A stretch of DNA of 64,000 nt from Hahnella lacustris (lineage in GTDB: Bacteria > Pseudomonadota > Gammaproteobacteria > Burkholderiales > Burkholderiaceae_A), in assembly GCA_965194655.1 (NCBI GenBank), contig OZ239148.1, forward strand, positions 2,046,001-2,110,000, in the 5' to 3' direction. The position numbers were made by a program, and so were the translations under genes. This document shows positions 1 to 8,338 of the stretch, one piece after another. Below the pieces are notes generated by a model that ran no database searches, was not told the DNA's origin, and was given only the letters and a program-made list of their open reading frames with translations. How positions within the stretch are numbered: position 1 is the first letter of the stretch; each line of letters begins with the position of its first letter.

Positions 1-973
1 TGCGCAGGCACAGGCAGACTGGATAGACGGCCTGACGGACGCGTTGCTGGAGTTTGGGGCGCTCACCGTCTCGGTGGAAGACCCCTTTGCCGATCGCCCA
101 GAGGAGGAACGCCCTCTCTTTGGCGAACCGGGTATGCCCCAGGACATGCAGGCCTGGCCGCTCTGCCGTGTGACCCTGCTCATCGACGCACATCTCGACC
201 CTTCAACCTGGTGGAGGGATTGGCTTGATCAGGCTCCGAAAGCCTACAGTGATTGCCGCGGCTCCGCCATGGAGGCTCAAAGTGTGGAGGACTGTGACTG
301 GGTGAGTCAGACACAGCGGCAGTTCGAGCCCATTCTTTTGGAACGGGTGGGGTGTCGTGCGCTCTGGGTGGGCCCCAATTGGCACGAACCTCCCGAACGC
401 CTCCAGGCATCGGATGCGGTCATTCTTCGAATCGACCCAGGAATGGCCTTCGGCACCGGTGGCCATGCCACCACGCAGCTCTGCCTGCAGGCCATTCAGG
501 CGATCGACGCGACCGGGCCGCTCGGCGCCGTCATGGATTACGGCTGTGGCTCTGGAGTGTTGGGTATTGCAGCCGCTCGGCTTTCAGCATCTCACGTCAC
601 TGCGATTGACATTGACCCCGTAGCCGTCGAAGTGGCCCGCGCAAACGCCATGCACAATGGACTGGGTGAAGAAATCCTCTGCGGTCTGCCGGACCGCTTG
701 TCAGGGCAGGTGTATGACCTCGTGGTCGCCAACATCTTGGCCCAGCCCCTCAAGCTTTTAGCCCCCCTGCTCTGGGGCCTCGTCAAGCCAGGTGGTGGGC
801 TCATTCTGTCAGGTCTGTTGGTTCGGCAACAGGACGAGCTCACTGAAGCCTATGCCCAGGCCGCACCTCACCGCCCAAGGCTGAAGGCCTTGGCCAGCCA
901 TGAGGGCTGGCTGTGCCTTGGGGTCTGGCCCGATCGAAACCCTTCCCCCACCTTTCTCGGAACCTCGTCATGA
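1..973 (+). CDS. prmA: Ribosomal protein L11 methyltransferase (5'-partial)
   Basis: PrmA trimethylates ribosomal protein L11 in the cytoplasm, using S-adenosylmethionine. The reading frame is open to the left edge, so the true start lies outside the window; the N-terminal residues seen (ALLEFGALTVSVED) match the usual PrmA N-terminal domain. The SAM-binding half shows DPGMAFGTGGHATT, then the motif I loop DYGCGSGVLGIAA, the acidic turn AIDIDP and the catalytic-region VANIL. The stop overlaps the ATG of the following sugar kinase (ATGA), suggesting coupled translation. Family identity is very secure; only the start is missing. Confidence 0.95.
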   Translation, partial: AQAQADWIDGLTDALLEFGALTVSVEDPFADRPEEERPLFGEPGMPQDMQAWPLCRVTLLIDAHLDPSTWWRDWLDQAPKAYSDCRGSAMEAQSVEDCDWVSQTQRQFEPILLERVGCRALWVGPNWHEPPERLQASDAVILRIDPGMAFGTGGHATTQLCLQAIQAIDATGPLGAVMDYGCGSGVLGIAAARLSASHVTAIDIDPVAVEVARANAMHNGLGEEILCGLPDRLSGQVYDLVVANILAQPLKLLAPLLWGLVKPGGGLILSGLLVRQQDELTEAYAQAAPHRPRLKALASHEGWLCLGVWPDRNPSPTFLGTSS

Positions 974-1920
974 CCATTCAGATCAGCGGCAGCATCGCCT
1001 TTGACACCATCATGGTGTTCGAAGGCGAGTTCAAATCCCACATCCTTCCTGAACAGGTCCATATGCTGAATGTGGCCTTCCTGGTCCCGAAGATGCGCCA
1101 AGAGTTTGGTGGGTGCGCCGCGAACATTGGCTACAGCCTTGCCCAACTCGGGAGTGACGTTCGCCTTTTAGGGGCGGTGGGGCATGACGGCCACGGCTAC
1201 TTGGACCGGCTCCGCGCTCAGTCGATCGACGTCTCAGGCGTGGTGATGCGTGAGGACTGCTTTACCCCACAGGCCTTCATCACGACAGATCTAGCCGACA
1301 ACCAGATCACAGCCTTTCACCCAGGCGCGATGGCGTACGCCCATGAGAGCCTTCCCAACGCCGCCCCTGGACTTGGGATTGTCTCGCCCAATGGCCGAGA
1401 TGCCATGATCTCGCACGCACACGCCTTCGCTCAGCACGGCATCCCATTTGTTTTCGACCCTGGCCAGGCGATGCCCATCTTCGATGGGGCAACGCTCATT
1501 TCTCTGACAGAACAGGCCAGTTGGCTCACGCTCAACAGCTATGAGTCCGAGCTCATGACCAAGTCGACTGGATTGAGTATTGAGGCGCTTGTGCGTCGGC
1601 TCAAGCCCCATCCACAGGGCGGCGTCATCGTGACCCAGGGCAGCCAAGGCGTGCATCTCTATACGCAAGACGGAATGATCGAGCAGTCGGCCCTCAACGT
1701 GACGAAGGCGGTCGATCCAACGGGATGCGGAGACGCCTTTCGGGCCGGCCTCCTACATGGCCTCGAGAAAGGCCTGAGCCTCGCGGCTGCTTCAGAGATT
1801 GGGATCATCCTAGGGGGTCTCAAGGTGCAGTGTCGGGGCGGACAAAACCATGATGCAAGACCAGAGGTCGTACGTGCCGCCTGGGCGAGCCATCAACCCA
1901 GTCGAGCCTGCCCCATTTAG
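970..1920 (+). CDS. PfkB-family carbohydrate (adenosine kinase-like) kinase
   Basis: This is a ribokinase/PfkB-fold kinase of 316 residues, expected to phosphorylate a sugar or nucleoside with ATP in the cytoplasm. The N-terminal substrate motif is visible as EFGGCAANIGYSLAQLG. The C-terminal PfkB signature is DPTGCGDAFRAG, with the catalytic base expected at about Asp255. The ATG at 970 is chosen because it overlaps the prmA stop; an upstream in-frame start would lie inside prmA. Genes of this type commonly follow prmA in Burkholderiales. The substrate cannot be read from sequence. Its stop overlaps the convergent YggT stop by a few bases. Confidence 0.88.
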   Translation: MTIQISGSIAFDTIMVFEGEFKSHILPEQVHMLNVAFLVPKMRQEFGGCAANIGYSLAQLGSDVRLLGAVGHDGHGYLDRLRAQSIDVSGVVMREDCFTPQAFITTDLADNQITAFHPGAMAYAHESLPNAAPGLGIVSPNGRDAMISHAHAFAQHGIPFVFDPGQAMPIFDGATLISLTEQASWLTLNSYESELMTKSTGLSIEALVRRLKPHPQGGVIVTQGSQGVHLYTQDGMIEQSALNVTKAVDPTGCGDAFRAGLLHGLEKGLSLAAASEIGIILGGLKVQCRGGQNHDARPEVVRAAWASHQPSRACPI

Positions 1921-2516
1921 GGCAACACCCATCTCATCAGCTGTGCATTGAGTGGCGCGTGGAATGCCAGCAAGACCTGGATGAGAATCAAGAGGGCCAA
2001 GGGAGAGAGGTCCAAGCTCGTGCGTCCCATTCGGCGCTGGAGAAGTTGACGCGCTGGTTTGAGCAGGGGCGCCATGATGGCCTCCAAGACCGCTCGAAAC
2101 ATCGCTGCGTTAGGGCCAGCCCCAAACCAGCTGAAGAGTGCATGGGCAATCACCATCACCATCAAGGCCTGCAAGGTCCAGCCAAGGATCCAGACCATAG
2201 CCATGATCGCTGTCAGTATGACCGCAAGGCCATGAACCATCGTCTCCGGTCGGCGTAAGAGCTCAAACGCGAGCCACACCCCCACGCTCGCCCAAGCCGC
2301 GAGCAAGCCAGCCGCTAGGCTCGCGAGATCAAAGCGTTGTCCAGCGATGAAGCGCCGCAGAGGCAGTACGATCCAATTGGTGAGTGAAAACAAGGTTTGG
2401 CTCAGGGGGTTCAGCGGATTGAGCTTGATCCACTGAAGGTAAGCCCTCAGCCAGCAGGCCAGCGCAAATAGACTGAGGACGGTCTTGATCAGGACCCAGG
2501 CCAGATCTAAAAACAT
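1917..2516 (-). CDS. YggT family integral membrane protein
   Basis: This is a predicted inner-membrane protein of about 199 residues with two related hydrophobic halves, the layout of two YGGT domains. Repeat-like motifs are visible, for example LRAYLQWIKLNPLNPLSQ early and a hydrophobic block with FSWFGAGPNAAMFRAV in the second half. The ATG at 2516 is preferred over an upstream GTG at 2534 because a GGAG sits a suitable distance before it. The family has been linked to osmotic stress and cell-shape functions in other bacteria, but the biochemical role is unknown. It is the last leftward gene here and ends against the kinase gene. Confidence 0.85.
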   Translation of the reverse strand: MFLDLAWVLIKTVLSLFALACWLRAYLQWIKLNPLNPLSQTLFSLTNWIVLPLRRFIAGQRFDLASLAAGLLAAWASVGVWLAFELLRRPETMVHGLAVILTAIMAMVWILGWTLQALMVMVIAHALFSWFGAGPNAAMFRAVLEAIMAPLLKPARQLLQRRMGRTSLDLSPLALLILIQVLLAFHAPLNAQLMRWVLP

Positions 2517-2543
2517 GTCACTGCTCTCCGCCACAAATAAAAA

Positions 2544-2561
2544 CCCCGCCCGAAGGCGGGG
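2544..2561 (-). terminator. Rho-independent terminator after the histone-like gene
   Basis: A 7-bp GC-only stem (ccccgcc with ggcgggg, loop cgaa) is followed on the minus strand by TTTTTATT. It lies 27 bases after the stop of the histone-like gene and just before the YggT start, so it should end the histone-like transcript. Confidence 0.88.
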
Positions 2562-2587
2562 TGAACAACAGGTTCAAACCAACATCC

Positions 2588-3067
2588 TTACGGACGGCTG
2601 CCCGTGGGGAACGGCCATGTGGTTGAAATGGGTGCTGCGGGTGCAACTGCTGCCTTCTTGGGAGCCGGTGCCTTCTTGGCTGCAGGCTTCTTGGCTGCAG
2701 GCTTCTTGGCTGCAGGCTTAGCTGCGGGCTTCTTAGCTGCGGGCTTCTTAGCTGCGGGCTTCTTAGCTGCGGGCTTCTTAGCTGCGGGCTTCTTGGCTGC
2801 GGGCTTCTTAGCTGCGGGCTTCTTGGCTGCGGGCTTCTTAGCTGCGGGCTTCTTAGCTGCAGGCTTCTTAGCTGCAGGCTTCTTAGCTGCGGGCTTCTTA
2901 GCTGCGGGCTTCTTAGCTGCAGGCTTCTTGGCTGCGGGCTTCTTAGCTGCAGGCTTCTTGGCTGCGGGCTTCTTAGCAGCTACTTTTTTTGCAGCAGGCT
3001 TTGCAGCGACCTTCTTCACTTCAGGTTTGTCGGCTTTCGCCTTCTTGTCCTTCTTCTTTTCTGCCAT
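2588..3067 (-). CDS. Histone H1-like lysine/alanine/proline-repeat protein
   Basis: This is a strongly basic low-complexity protein of 159 residues. A charged start (MAEKKKDKKAKADK) is followed by about twenty PAAKK units, sixteen of them uninterrupted, and a short non-repeat tail ending WPFPTGSRP. Such (PAAKK)n proteins resemble the eukaryotic histone H1 tail and bacterial AlgP/HctB-type proteins, and are common in Burkholderiales. A role in DNA binding and nucleoid organisation is inferred from composition only. The start has a good AAGGAG ribosome site. A terminator follows. The 15-bp DNA repeat makes length variation between strains likely. Confidence 0.85.
   Translation of the reverse strand: MAEKKKDKKAKADKPEVKKVAAKPAAKKVAAKKPAAKKPAAKKPAAKKPAAKKPAAKKPAAKKPAAKKPAAKKPAAKKPAAKKPAAKKPAAKKPAAKKPAAKKPAAKKPAAKKPAAKPAAKKPAAKKPAAKKAPAPKKAAVAPAAPISTTWPFPTGSRP
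2672..2983 (-). repeat. 15-bp in-frame tandem repeat encoding PAAKK units
   Basis: About twenty copies of a 15-bp unit (plus strand gcttcttagctgcgg, with g/a variants at two third-codon positions) are joined head to tail. All copies keep frame and encode the basic repeat of the histone-like protein. The variants are synonymous, which implies selection for the peptide repeat rather than very recent expansion alone. Confidence 0.93.
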
Positions 3068-3112
3068 GGTCTTCTCCTTCAGGCCAACAGGGTTGGCGCG
3101 GTTACAGGGAGA

Positions 3113-3133
3113 TTCGAGCCAAAGTGGCTCGAA
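3113..3133 (-). other. Perfect 9-bp hairpin downstream of nrdB
   Basis: ttcgagcca pairs with tggctcgaa across a 3-base loop, 73 bases after the nrdB stop and before the histone-like gene. It could be the nrdB 3' end or a pause site, but no U-run follows it, so it is not called a terminator. Confidence 0.45.
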
Positions 3134-3205
3134 CCATTCATTTGCGCTAGCGCTTGTTCCGCCAACGCCAATGAATTCGGGTGAGAAGGCCGCGGCAGAG
3201 GCATA

Positions 3206-4375
3206 TCAGTCCCAGCTGAGCGCGCCACCCGTCTGATACTCAATCACACGGGTCTCGAAAAAGTTGCGTTCCTTCTTGAGGTCGACCATTTCGGCCATCC
3301 AGGGGAAGGGGTTTTCTTCATTCGCATAGAGCGGGTCCAGGCCAATTTGCTGAGCCCGCCGATTGGCGATGTACCGCAGGTAGCTCTTGAACATCCCCGC
3401 ATTGAGGCCAAGCACTCCGCGAGGCATGGTGTCTTCGGCATACCGATACTCGAGGTCCACCGCCTTGAGAAAGAGCTCTCGAATCTCAGCCCGAAACTCG
3501 GGGGTCCAGAGATGAGGATTCTCCAGCTTGATCGTGTTGATGAGATCGATGCCGAAATTGCAATGCATCGACTCATCTCGCAGGATGTACTGGTACTGCT
3601 CGGCCGCGCCAGTCATCTTGTTCTGTCGACCCAACGCGAGGATCTGAACAAAGCCGACATAGAAGAAAAGGCCTTCCATGATGCAGGCGAAGACGATGAG
3701 GGAGCGCAGGAGCGTCTGATCGGCCTCGGGCGTGCCGGTCTTGAACTCTGGATTCGTCAAGACATCGATGAAGGGGATCAGGAACTCGTCCTTGTCCCGG
3801 ATAGAGGCCACCTCATGGTAGGCATTAAAAATCTCGCCCTCATCGAGGCCTAAGGACTCGACGATGTACTGGTAGGCGTGGGTATGAATGGCCTCTTCAA
3901 ACGCCTGACGCAACAGGAACTGCCGGCACTCTGGCGCAGTGATGTGGCGATAGGTGCCCAGCACAATGTTGTTCGCTGCGAGGCTATCGGCCGTCACAAA
4001 GAATCCAAGATTGCGCTTCACCAGCCGACGCTCATCCTCGGTAAGACCATTGGGGTCTTTCCAGAGTGCAATGTCGCGAGACATGTTGATCTCTTGCGGC
4101 ATCCAGTGGTTGGCGCATCCAGCCAGGTACTTCTCCCAAGCCCACTTGTACTTGAAGGGTACGAGTTGATTGACGTCGGTACCTGCATTGATCACCCGCT
4201 TGTCTTCGACACGAACACGGCGCGCGTCGCGATCATCGGCCAGATTTTCAACGTGCTGAGTCCGCGCGGCAGCCATGGATGACGTCAGGGGAGGGGGAAC
4301 TTCGCCTGCCCCGGTGTATGCGGGCTGGATGGGTGCTTCGTGACGAGAGGGGGTTGGTTCTTCCCAGTTCAGCAT
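3206..4375 (-). CDS. nrdB: Class Ia ribonucleotide reductase beta subunit
   Basis: NrdB houses the di-iron/tyrosyl radical cofactor that drives reduction of ribonucleotides to deoxyribonucleotides with NrdA. The metal ligands can be picked out: Asp130, Glu161 and His164 (EAIH), Glu234, and Glu268 with His271 (RDESMH). The radical tyrosine position is present as Tyr168 (HTHAY), so this looks like a standard Tyr-radical enzyme. Its length of 389 residues is normal. It follows nrdA by 107 bases, a gap that contains a strong hairpin. The N-terminal 60 residues are variable and proline-rich, as in related proteins. Confidence 0.97.
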   Translation of the reverse strand: MLNWEEPTPSRHEAPIQPAYTGAGEVPPPLTSSMAAARTQHVENLADDRDARRVRVEDKRVINAGTDVNQLVPFKYKWAWEKYLAGCANHWMPQEINMSRDIALWKDPNGLTEDERRLVKRNLGFFVTADSLAANNIVLGTYRHITAPECRQFLLRQAFEEAIHTHAYQYIVESLGLDEGEIFNAYHEVASIRDKDEFLIPFIDVLTNPEFKTGTPEADQTLLRSLIVFACIMEGLFFYVGFVQILALGRQNKMTGAAEQYQYILRDESMHCNFGIDLINTIKLENPHLWTPEFRAEIRELFLKAVDLEYRYAEDTMPRGVLGLNAGMFKSYLRYIANRRAQQIGLDPLYANEENPFPWMAEMVDLKKERNFFETRVIEYQTGGALSWD

Positions 4376-4404
4376 ATCGATCTCACTCTTAAAAAATGCA
4401 GTGA

Positions 4405-4432
4405 GATTCGGTGATTAAACACACACCGAATC
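4405..4432 (-). other. Hairpin between nrdA and nrdB (possible attenuator)
   Basis: A perfect 9-bp inverted repeat (gattcggtg / caccgaatc, 10-base loop) lies in the nrdA-nrdB gap. On the minus strand a run of six T follows after eight bases. It could lower readthrough into nrdB, stabilise the nrdA message or be a processing site. Function is inferred. Confidence 0.5.
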
Positions 4433-4482
4433 ATGCGCGAACCGCGCGCTGCATGCAATGGTTTTTAGAAAAATTCGTTGTG

Positions 4483-7461
4483 TTACTGACACGCCTCGCA
4501 CTCAGGATTGTCGATGCTGCAGAACTTCACATCAGAACCGGCTGCTCCTGCAGACGTTGCAATGATGGGCTCCGCTGAACGATCACTCAGTTCGCGGGCA
4601 GAGGCCCCTGGTGACGTGCTCGAAGCTGCACCACCAGATGCCGAGACAGCATTGAGCTGCCCAGTATTCAGCGTGCTCTTCTCCGCATGCGTCGCGCCCA
4701 TGGTTCTCAGGTAGTAAGTGGTCTTGAGCCCACGCAGCCATGCCAGCTTATAGGTCTCATCCAGCTTTTTGCCTGAAGCACCGGCCATGTAAATATTGAG
4801 GGACTGCGCTTGGTCGATCCATTTCTGGCGGCGAGCGGCACATTCCACCATCCATTGCGTATCCACTTCGAATGCGGTTGCGTAGAGCTGTCTGAGCTCC
4901 TGAGGAATCCGATCAATCTTGGCAAGGCTCCCATCGAAGTACTTCAGGTCTGCCACCATCACCTCGTCCCAGAGGCCCAGCTGCTTGAGATCACGCACCA
5001 GCGTCTCATTGACCACCGTGAACTCTCCGGAGAGGTTCGACTTCACATAGAGGTTTTGGTAGGTCGGTTCAATAGAAGCCGAGACACCGACAATGTTGGA
5101 AATGGTGGCTGTTGGCGCAATGGCCACACAGTTGGAGTTCCGCATGCCCACCTTCTGAATGCGCTCACGCAAGGCACTCCAATCGAGCCGCTGACTCCGA
5201 TCCACCTCCACATAGCCCCCACGGGCCTGGGCCAGCAGGTCCAGCGTGTCGAGCGGAAGGATGCCTCGGTCCCAGAGTGAGCCCTTGAAGCTAGAGTAAG
5301 CGCCACGCTCTTCAGCGAGGTCTGTGGAGGCCCAGTAAGCCTCATAGCAGACCATTTCCATAGAGGCGTCCGAAAACTCCACAGCATCATTTGAGGCATA
5401 GGGAATGCGCATGGCATGCAGAGCCTCTTGGAAGCCCATGATGCCCAAACCCACTGGGCGATGGCGCACGTTGGAGTTACGTGCTTTGGCCACCGCGTAG
5501 TAATTGATGTCGATGACGTTATCGAGCATGCGCATGGCGGTCCGAACCGTTCGGCGCATCTTTTCGTGATCGAGCTCAAGACCACCACCTGTCTTTGCCT
5601 TGAGGTGCTGCACCAGATTCACCGAACCAAGGTTACAGACCGCAATCTCGCTGTCGTTGGTATTGAGCGTGATCTCCGTGCAGAGATTGGAGGAGTGCAC
5701 CACACCGACGTGTTGCTGCGGACTGCGAATGTTGCAAGGGTCTTTGAAGGTGATCCATGGATGGCCGGTCTCAAAGAGCATCGTGAGCATCTTGCGCCAG
5801 AGCGACGCAGCCTGAATTTTCTTAAAGAGACGCAACTCGCCACGAGCGGCTTTGGCCTCATAAGCGAGGTAGGCCGCCTCGAACTCCTGTCCCACCTTGT
5901 CATGGAGGTCTGGAACATCGGAAGGCGAAAACAACATCCACTCACCGTTTTCCATGACGCGCTTCATAAACAGGTCAGGAATCCAGTTGGCCGTGTTCAT
6001 GTCGTGGGTTCGACGGCGATCATCGCCCGTGTTCTTGCGCAGCTCGAGAAACTCCTCGATGTCGAGATGCCAGCTCTCCAAATAAGTACAGACCGCACCC
6101 TTGCGCTTTCCGCCCTGGTTCACGGCCACAGCCGTATCGTTCACGACCTTCAGGAAGGGGACCACGCCCTGGCTCTTGCCATTGGTGCCTTTGATGTGGC
6201 TGCCCAATGCTCGAACAGGGGTCCAGTCATTGCCCAGCCCCCCTGCGTACTTGGCCAGCAGCGCATTCTCCTTAATGGCCTCGTAAATTCCATCGAGGTC
6301 ATCGGACACCGTGGTGAGATAACAGGAGGACAGCTGAGAATGCGTCGTCCCGCTGTTAAAAAGCGTTGGGGTGGAGCTCATGAAGTCGAAGCTTGAGAGC
6401 AGCTGGTAGAACTCGATGGCTCGAGCCTCTCGGTTCAACTCATTGATGGCCAACCCCATGGCCACCCGCATGAAAAATGCCTGGGGCATCTCGATGCGCC
6501 GCCCCTCTCCGCTGAAGCGGTCGTTGCGATCGATCAGGAAATAGCGGTCATAAAGGGTCTGCAGCCCAAGGTAGTCAAACTGGAGGTCTCGCTCGGGCTG
6601 GAGCGCGGCTGCAAGCTGCTTGAGATCAAAACGGGTCAGCTCTTCATTCAGAAGGCCAATCTCGACGCCCTTCTTGATGAATCGTGGGAAATATTCGCGA
6701 TAGCGCGCATCCATTTCGGTCTGCGGAACCTCGGCCTGGAAAATCTCCTTGCGAATGGTGTGCAGCAGCAGGCGGGCACTGACTTTTGCATAGGCGGGAT
6801 CCTTTTCAATGAGGGCACGGGCGGCGAGGATGGCGGACTTCTCAACTTCTTCAACGGGCACACCGTCATAGAGATTCTTGACGGTGTCACTCATGACGTC
6901 GTCGGCGTGAGCATAGTCTTCGAGACCGGCGCAGGCGGAACGAATGATCTGGAGAAGCCAAGCCTCATCGAGGGGGACGCGCTGGCCATCGACCACCATG
7001 GAGAGCCGATGCTCGGCCACCTCCACGCGAGTCTGGGCGGCACGCTCCTGTGATCGGCGCTCACGATAGAGCACATAGGCACGAGCCACCTCATGCTCGC
7101 CGGAGCGCATCAGGGCCAGTTCGACCTGGTCCTGAATGTCTTCGATATGCACCGTGCCACCGGCAGGCATCCGGCGCAGCAACGCGCCAACCACCTGCTG
7201 AGTCAGTTGCTCAGTCACCTCACGAACCCTCGCGCTGGCAGCCCCTTGGCCGCCCTGAACGGCCAGAAAGGCTTTGGTGAGCGCAACGGTGATCTTCTGA
7301 GCCTCGAAGACCACGACGGCCCCGTGACGTCGAATGACCTTGAGGTCACTGGGAACACCGGTGACACGGTCGCTCAGATCAGCTGTTTCGGTCGCGAGGG
7401 TGGCGCCGGAGGACTCAGACAGGGAGGGATTGGGGGGGGTAACGGTGCTGGCCCACTGCAT
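4483..7461 (-). CDS. nrdA: Class Ia ribonucleotide reductase alpha subunit
   Basis: NrdA is the catalytic subunit of aerobic ribonucleotide reductase. At 992 residues it is longer than the E. coli protein. It carries an N-terminal ATP-cone (about residues 40-130, starting VIRRHGAVVVFEAQKI) that gives dATP feedback control. Catalytic signatures follow: TPTLFNSGT with the nearby SSCYL, the radical-site segment SSNLCTEI, and NCVAIAPTATISNI. The extreme C-terminus is cysteine-rich (FCSIDNPECEACQ), the expected shuttle cysteines, here spaced C-x2-C. An AAGGAG ribosome site precedes the ATG. Two NrdR-like boxes lie upstream. nrdB follows. Confidence 0.97.
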   Translation of the reverse strand: MQWASTVTPPNPSLSESSGATLATETADLSDRVTGVPSDLKVIRRHGAVVVFEAQKITVALTKAFLAVQGGQGAASARVREVTEQLTQQVVGALLRRMPAGGTVHIEDIQDQVELALMRSGEHEVARAYVLYRERRSQERAAQTRVEVAEHRLSMVVDGQRVPLDEAWLLQIIRSACAGLEDYAHADDVMSDTVKNLYDGVPVEEVEKSAILAARALIEKDPAYAKVSARLLLHTIRKEIFQAEVPQTEMDARYREYFPRFIKKGVEIGLLNEELTRFDLKQLAAALQPERDLQFDYLGLQTLYDRYFLIDRNDRFSGEGRRIEMPQAFFMRVAMGLAINELNREARAIEFYQLLSSFDFMSSTPTLFNSGTTHSQLSSCYLTTVSDDLDGIYEAIKENALLAKYAGGLGNDWTPVRALGSHIKGTNGKSQGVVPFLKVVNDTAVAVNQGGKRKGAVCTYLESWHLDIEEFLELRKNTGDDRRRTHDMNTANWIPDLFMKRVMENGEWMLFSPSDVPDLHDKVGQEFEAAYLAYEAKAARGELRLFKKIQAASLWRKMLTMLFETGHPWITFKDPCNIRSPQQHVGVVHSSNLCTEITLNTNDSEIAVCNLGSVNLVQHLKAKTGGGLELDHEKMRRTVRTAMRMLDNVIDINYYAVAKARNSNVRHRPVGLGIMGFQEALHAMRIPYASNDAVEFSDASMEMVCYEAYWASTDLAEERGAYSSFKGSLWDRGILPLDTLDLLAQARGGYVEVDRSQRLDWSALRERIQKVGMRNSNCVAIAPTATISNIVGVSASIEPTYQNLYVKSNLSGEFTVVNETLVRDLKQLGLWDEVMVADLKYFDGSLAKIDRIPQELRQLYATAFEVDTQWMVECAARRQKWIDQAQSLNIYMAGASGKKLDETYKLAWLRGLKTTYYLRTMGATHAEKSTLNTGQLNAVSASGGAASSTSPGASARELSDRSAEPIIATSAGAAGSDVKFCSIDNPECEACQ

Positions 7462-7503
7462 TGGCGCGGTCTCCTTGGTGAAAGCGCACTACTGTCGCGT
7501 TTT

Positions 7504-7549
7504 TACTAGCGCTAGTAGCTATTTGACTGATTGGGTACTAATTCTAGTA
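7504..7549 (-). promoter_or_regulatory. Pair of NrdR-like boxes upstream of nrdA
   Basis: Two palindromes share the arms TACTA-N4-TAGTA: one at 7504-7517 (core gcgc) and one at 7536-7549 (core attc). Their starts are 32 bp apart, about three helical turns. NrdR, the ATP-cone repressor of ribonucleotide reductase genes, is known to bind paired palindromic boxes spaced this way. The distal box covers the predicted -10 hexamer, so binding would block RNA polymerase. The assignment to NrdR is inferred from position and geometry. Confidence 0.75.
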
Positions 7550-7570
7550 GCCCTGAGAAAATTGGCGCAA
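7541..7570 (-). promoter_or_regulatory. Predicted nrdA promoter
   Basis: On the minus strand TTGCGC (7570-7565) and TAGAAT (7546-7541) are separated by 18 bp. The -10 element lies inside the upstream NrdR-like box, which gives a simple repression mechanism. The start codon is about 75 bases downstream. Confidence 0.55.
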
Positions 7571-7711
7571 GCCATTCCTGAGGGGTTTTCCCTGTGATGC
7601 GGACGCACAATCGCCGCGAAGCAACTGCACTCATGGGGATCGTCATCCAGGCTCAACACAGGCGCGGGTCTTGACCTCAAAGCGGTCGAGAAGGCCCGTT
7701 CTCGTTTGAGA

Positions 7712-8338
7712 TTAGTCGTGAAAAAAATATTTCAAAGAATGCGAGCCGGGCATTTTGGCCAAGGTCTGATCGAGCTCAGCTTGAAATCGAGGCCAGTCCC
7801 ATCCAGGACCAGGATCGGTCTTTCGTCCAGGTGCAATGTCACTATGGGCAGCCATCCATTGAAGGCTTGGGCAGGCTTCAACCAGTGCGAGGCTCAGACG
7901 CAGGCATTGCTGCTCCTGAATGGGCAGGTAGTCTTCATCGTCTACCCCCTCAAGCTCAATGCCAATCGAGAAGTCATTGCACGCCTCTCGGCCCTGGAAG
8001 CTCGAGCGCCCCGCATGCCAAGCCCGCTCACCCACCGGCACAAACTGATGAATCATTCCGCCCCGATCAATCAGAAAGTGGGCTGAGACCTTCAGGTCTC
8101 TCAACGACTCAAAACTGGGGTGGGCAGCGCAGTCGAGTCGACCCATAAAAAGATCTTGAATGAAGCCACCACCGTACTGGCCGCGTGGCAGGCTGATGCA
8201 ATGAAGCACCAGCAGGGTGATGAGCTCCCCCGCCGGCCGAGCGTCTGTATGCGGAGAGACCCAGTGTTGGACCCCGGGCTGACGCTCGAGCCAGCCGGAG
8301 GCCTCAAGCCTGAGGGGGGGCTGGTCAGGGCTGTGCAT
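7712..8338 (-). CDS. ampD: 1,6-anhydro-N-acetylmuramyl-L-alanine amidase AmpD
   Basis: AmpD is a cytoplasmic zinc amidase that removes the peptide from anhydro-muropeptides during cell-wall recycling; its loss induces AmpC in bacteria that have it. The Amidase_2 fold is clear. Expected zinc ligands are His46 (LVLHCISLP), His165 (AAHSDIAPGRKTDPG) and Asp175. The ERAWHAGRSSFQG segment is typical of AmpD. There is no signal peptide, as expected. Its start overlaps the end of the preceding small PP0621-like gene by 14 bases, so the two should be cotranslated. About 250 bases holding the nrdA promoter follow its stop. Confidence 0.94.
   Translation of the reverse strand: MHSPDQPPLRLEASGWLERQPGVQHWVSPHTDARPAGELITLLVLHCISLPRGQYGGGFIQDLFMGRLDCAAHPSFESLRDLKVSAHFLIDRGGMIHQFVPVGERAWHAGRSSFQGREACNDFSIGIELEGVDDEDYLPIQEQQCLRLSLALVEACPSLQWMAAHSDIAPGRKTDPGPGWDWPRFQAELDQTLAKMPGSHSLKYFFHD

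Noticed and set aside
2672..2983. CRISPR-like regular repeat
   Set aside because: Units are 15 bp with no spacers, stay in frame and encode a protein repeat.
3144..3153. Palindrome gcgctagcgc upstream of the histone-like gene as another NrdR box
   Set aside because: It resembles the core of one nrdA box but lacks the TACTA/TAGTA arms and has no partner at the right distance.
2604..3236. Plus-strand frame with repeated AAGFL units
   Set aside because: It is the reverse reading of the PAAKK repeat gene, which has a ribosome site, a terminator and known relatives.
5416..6396. Plus-strand frame of 326 codons inside nrdA
   Set aside because: It lies fully antisense to conserved nrdA sequence, with no recognisable motif.
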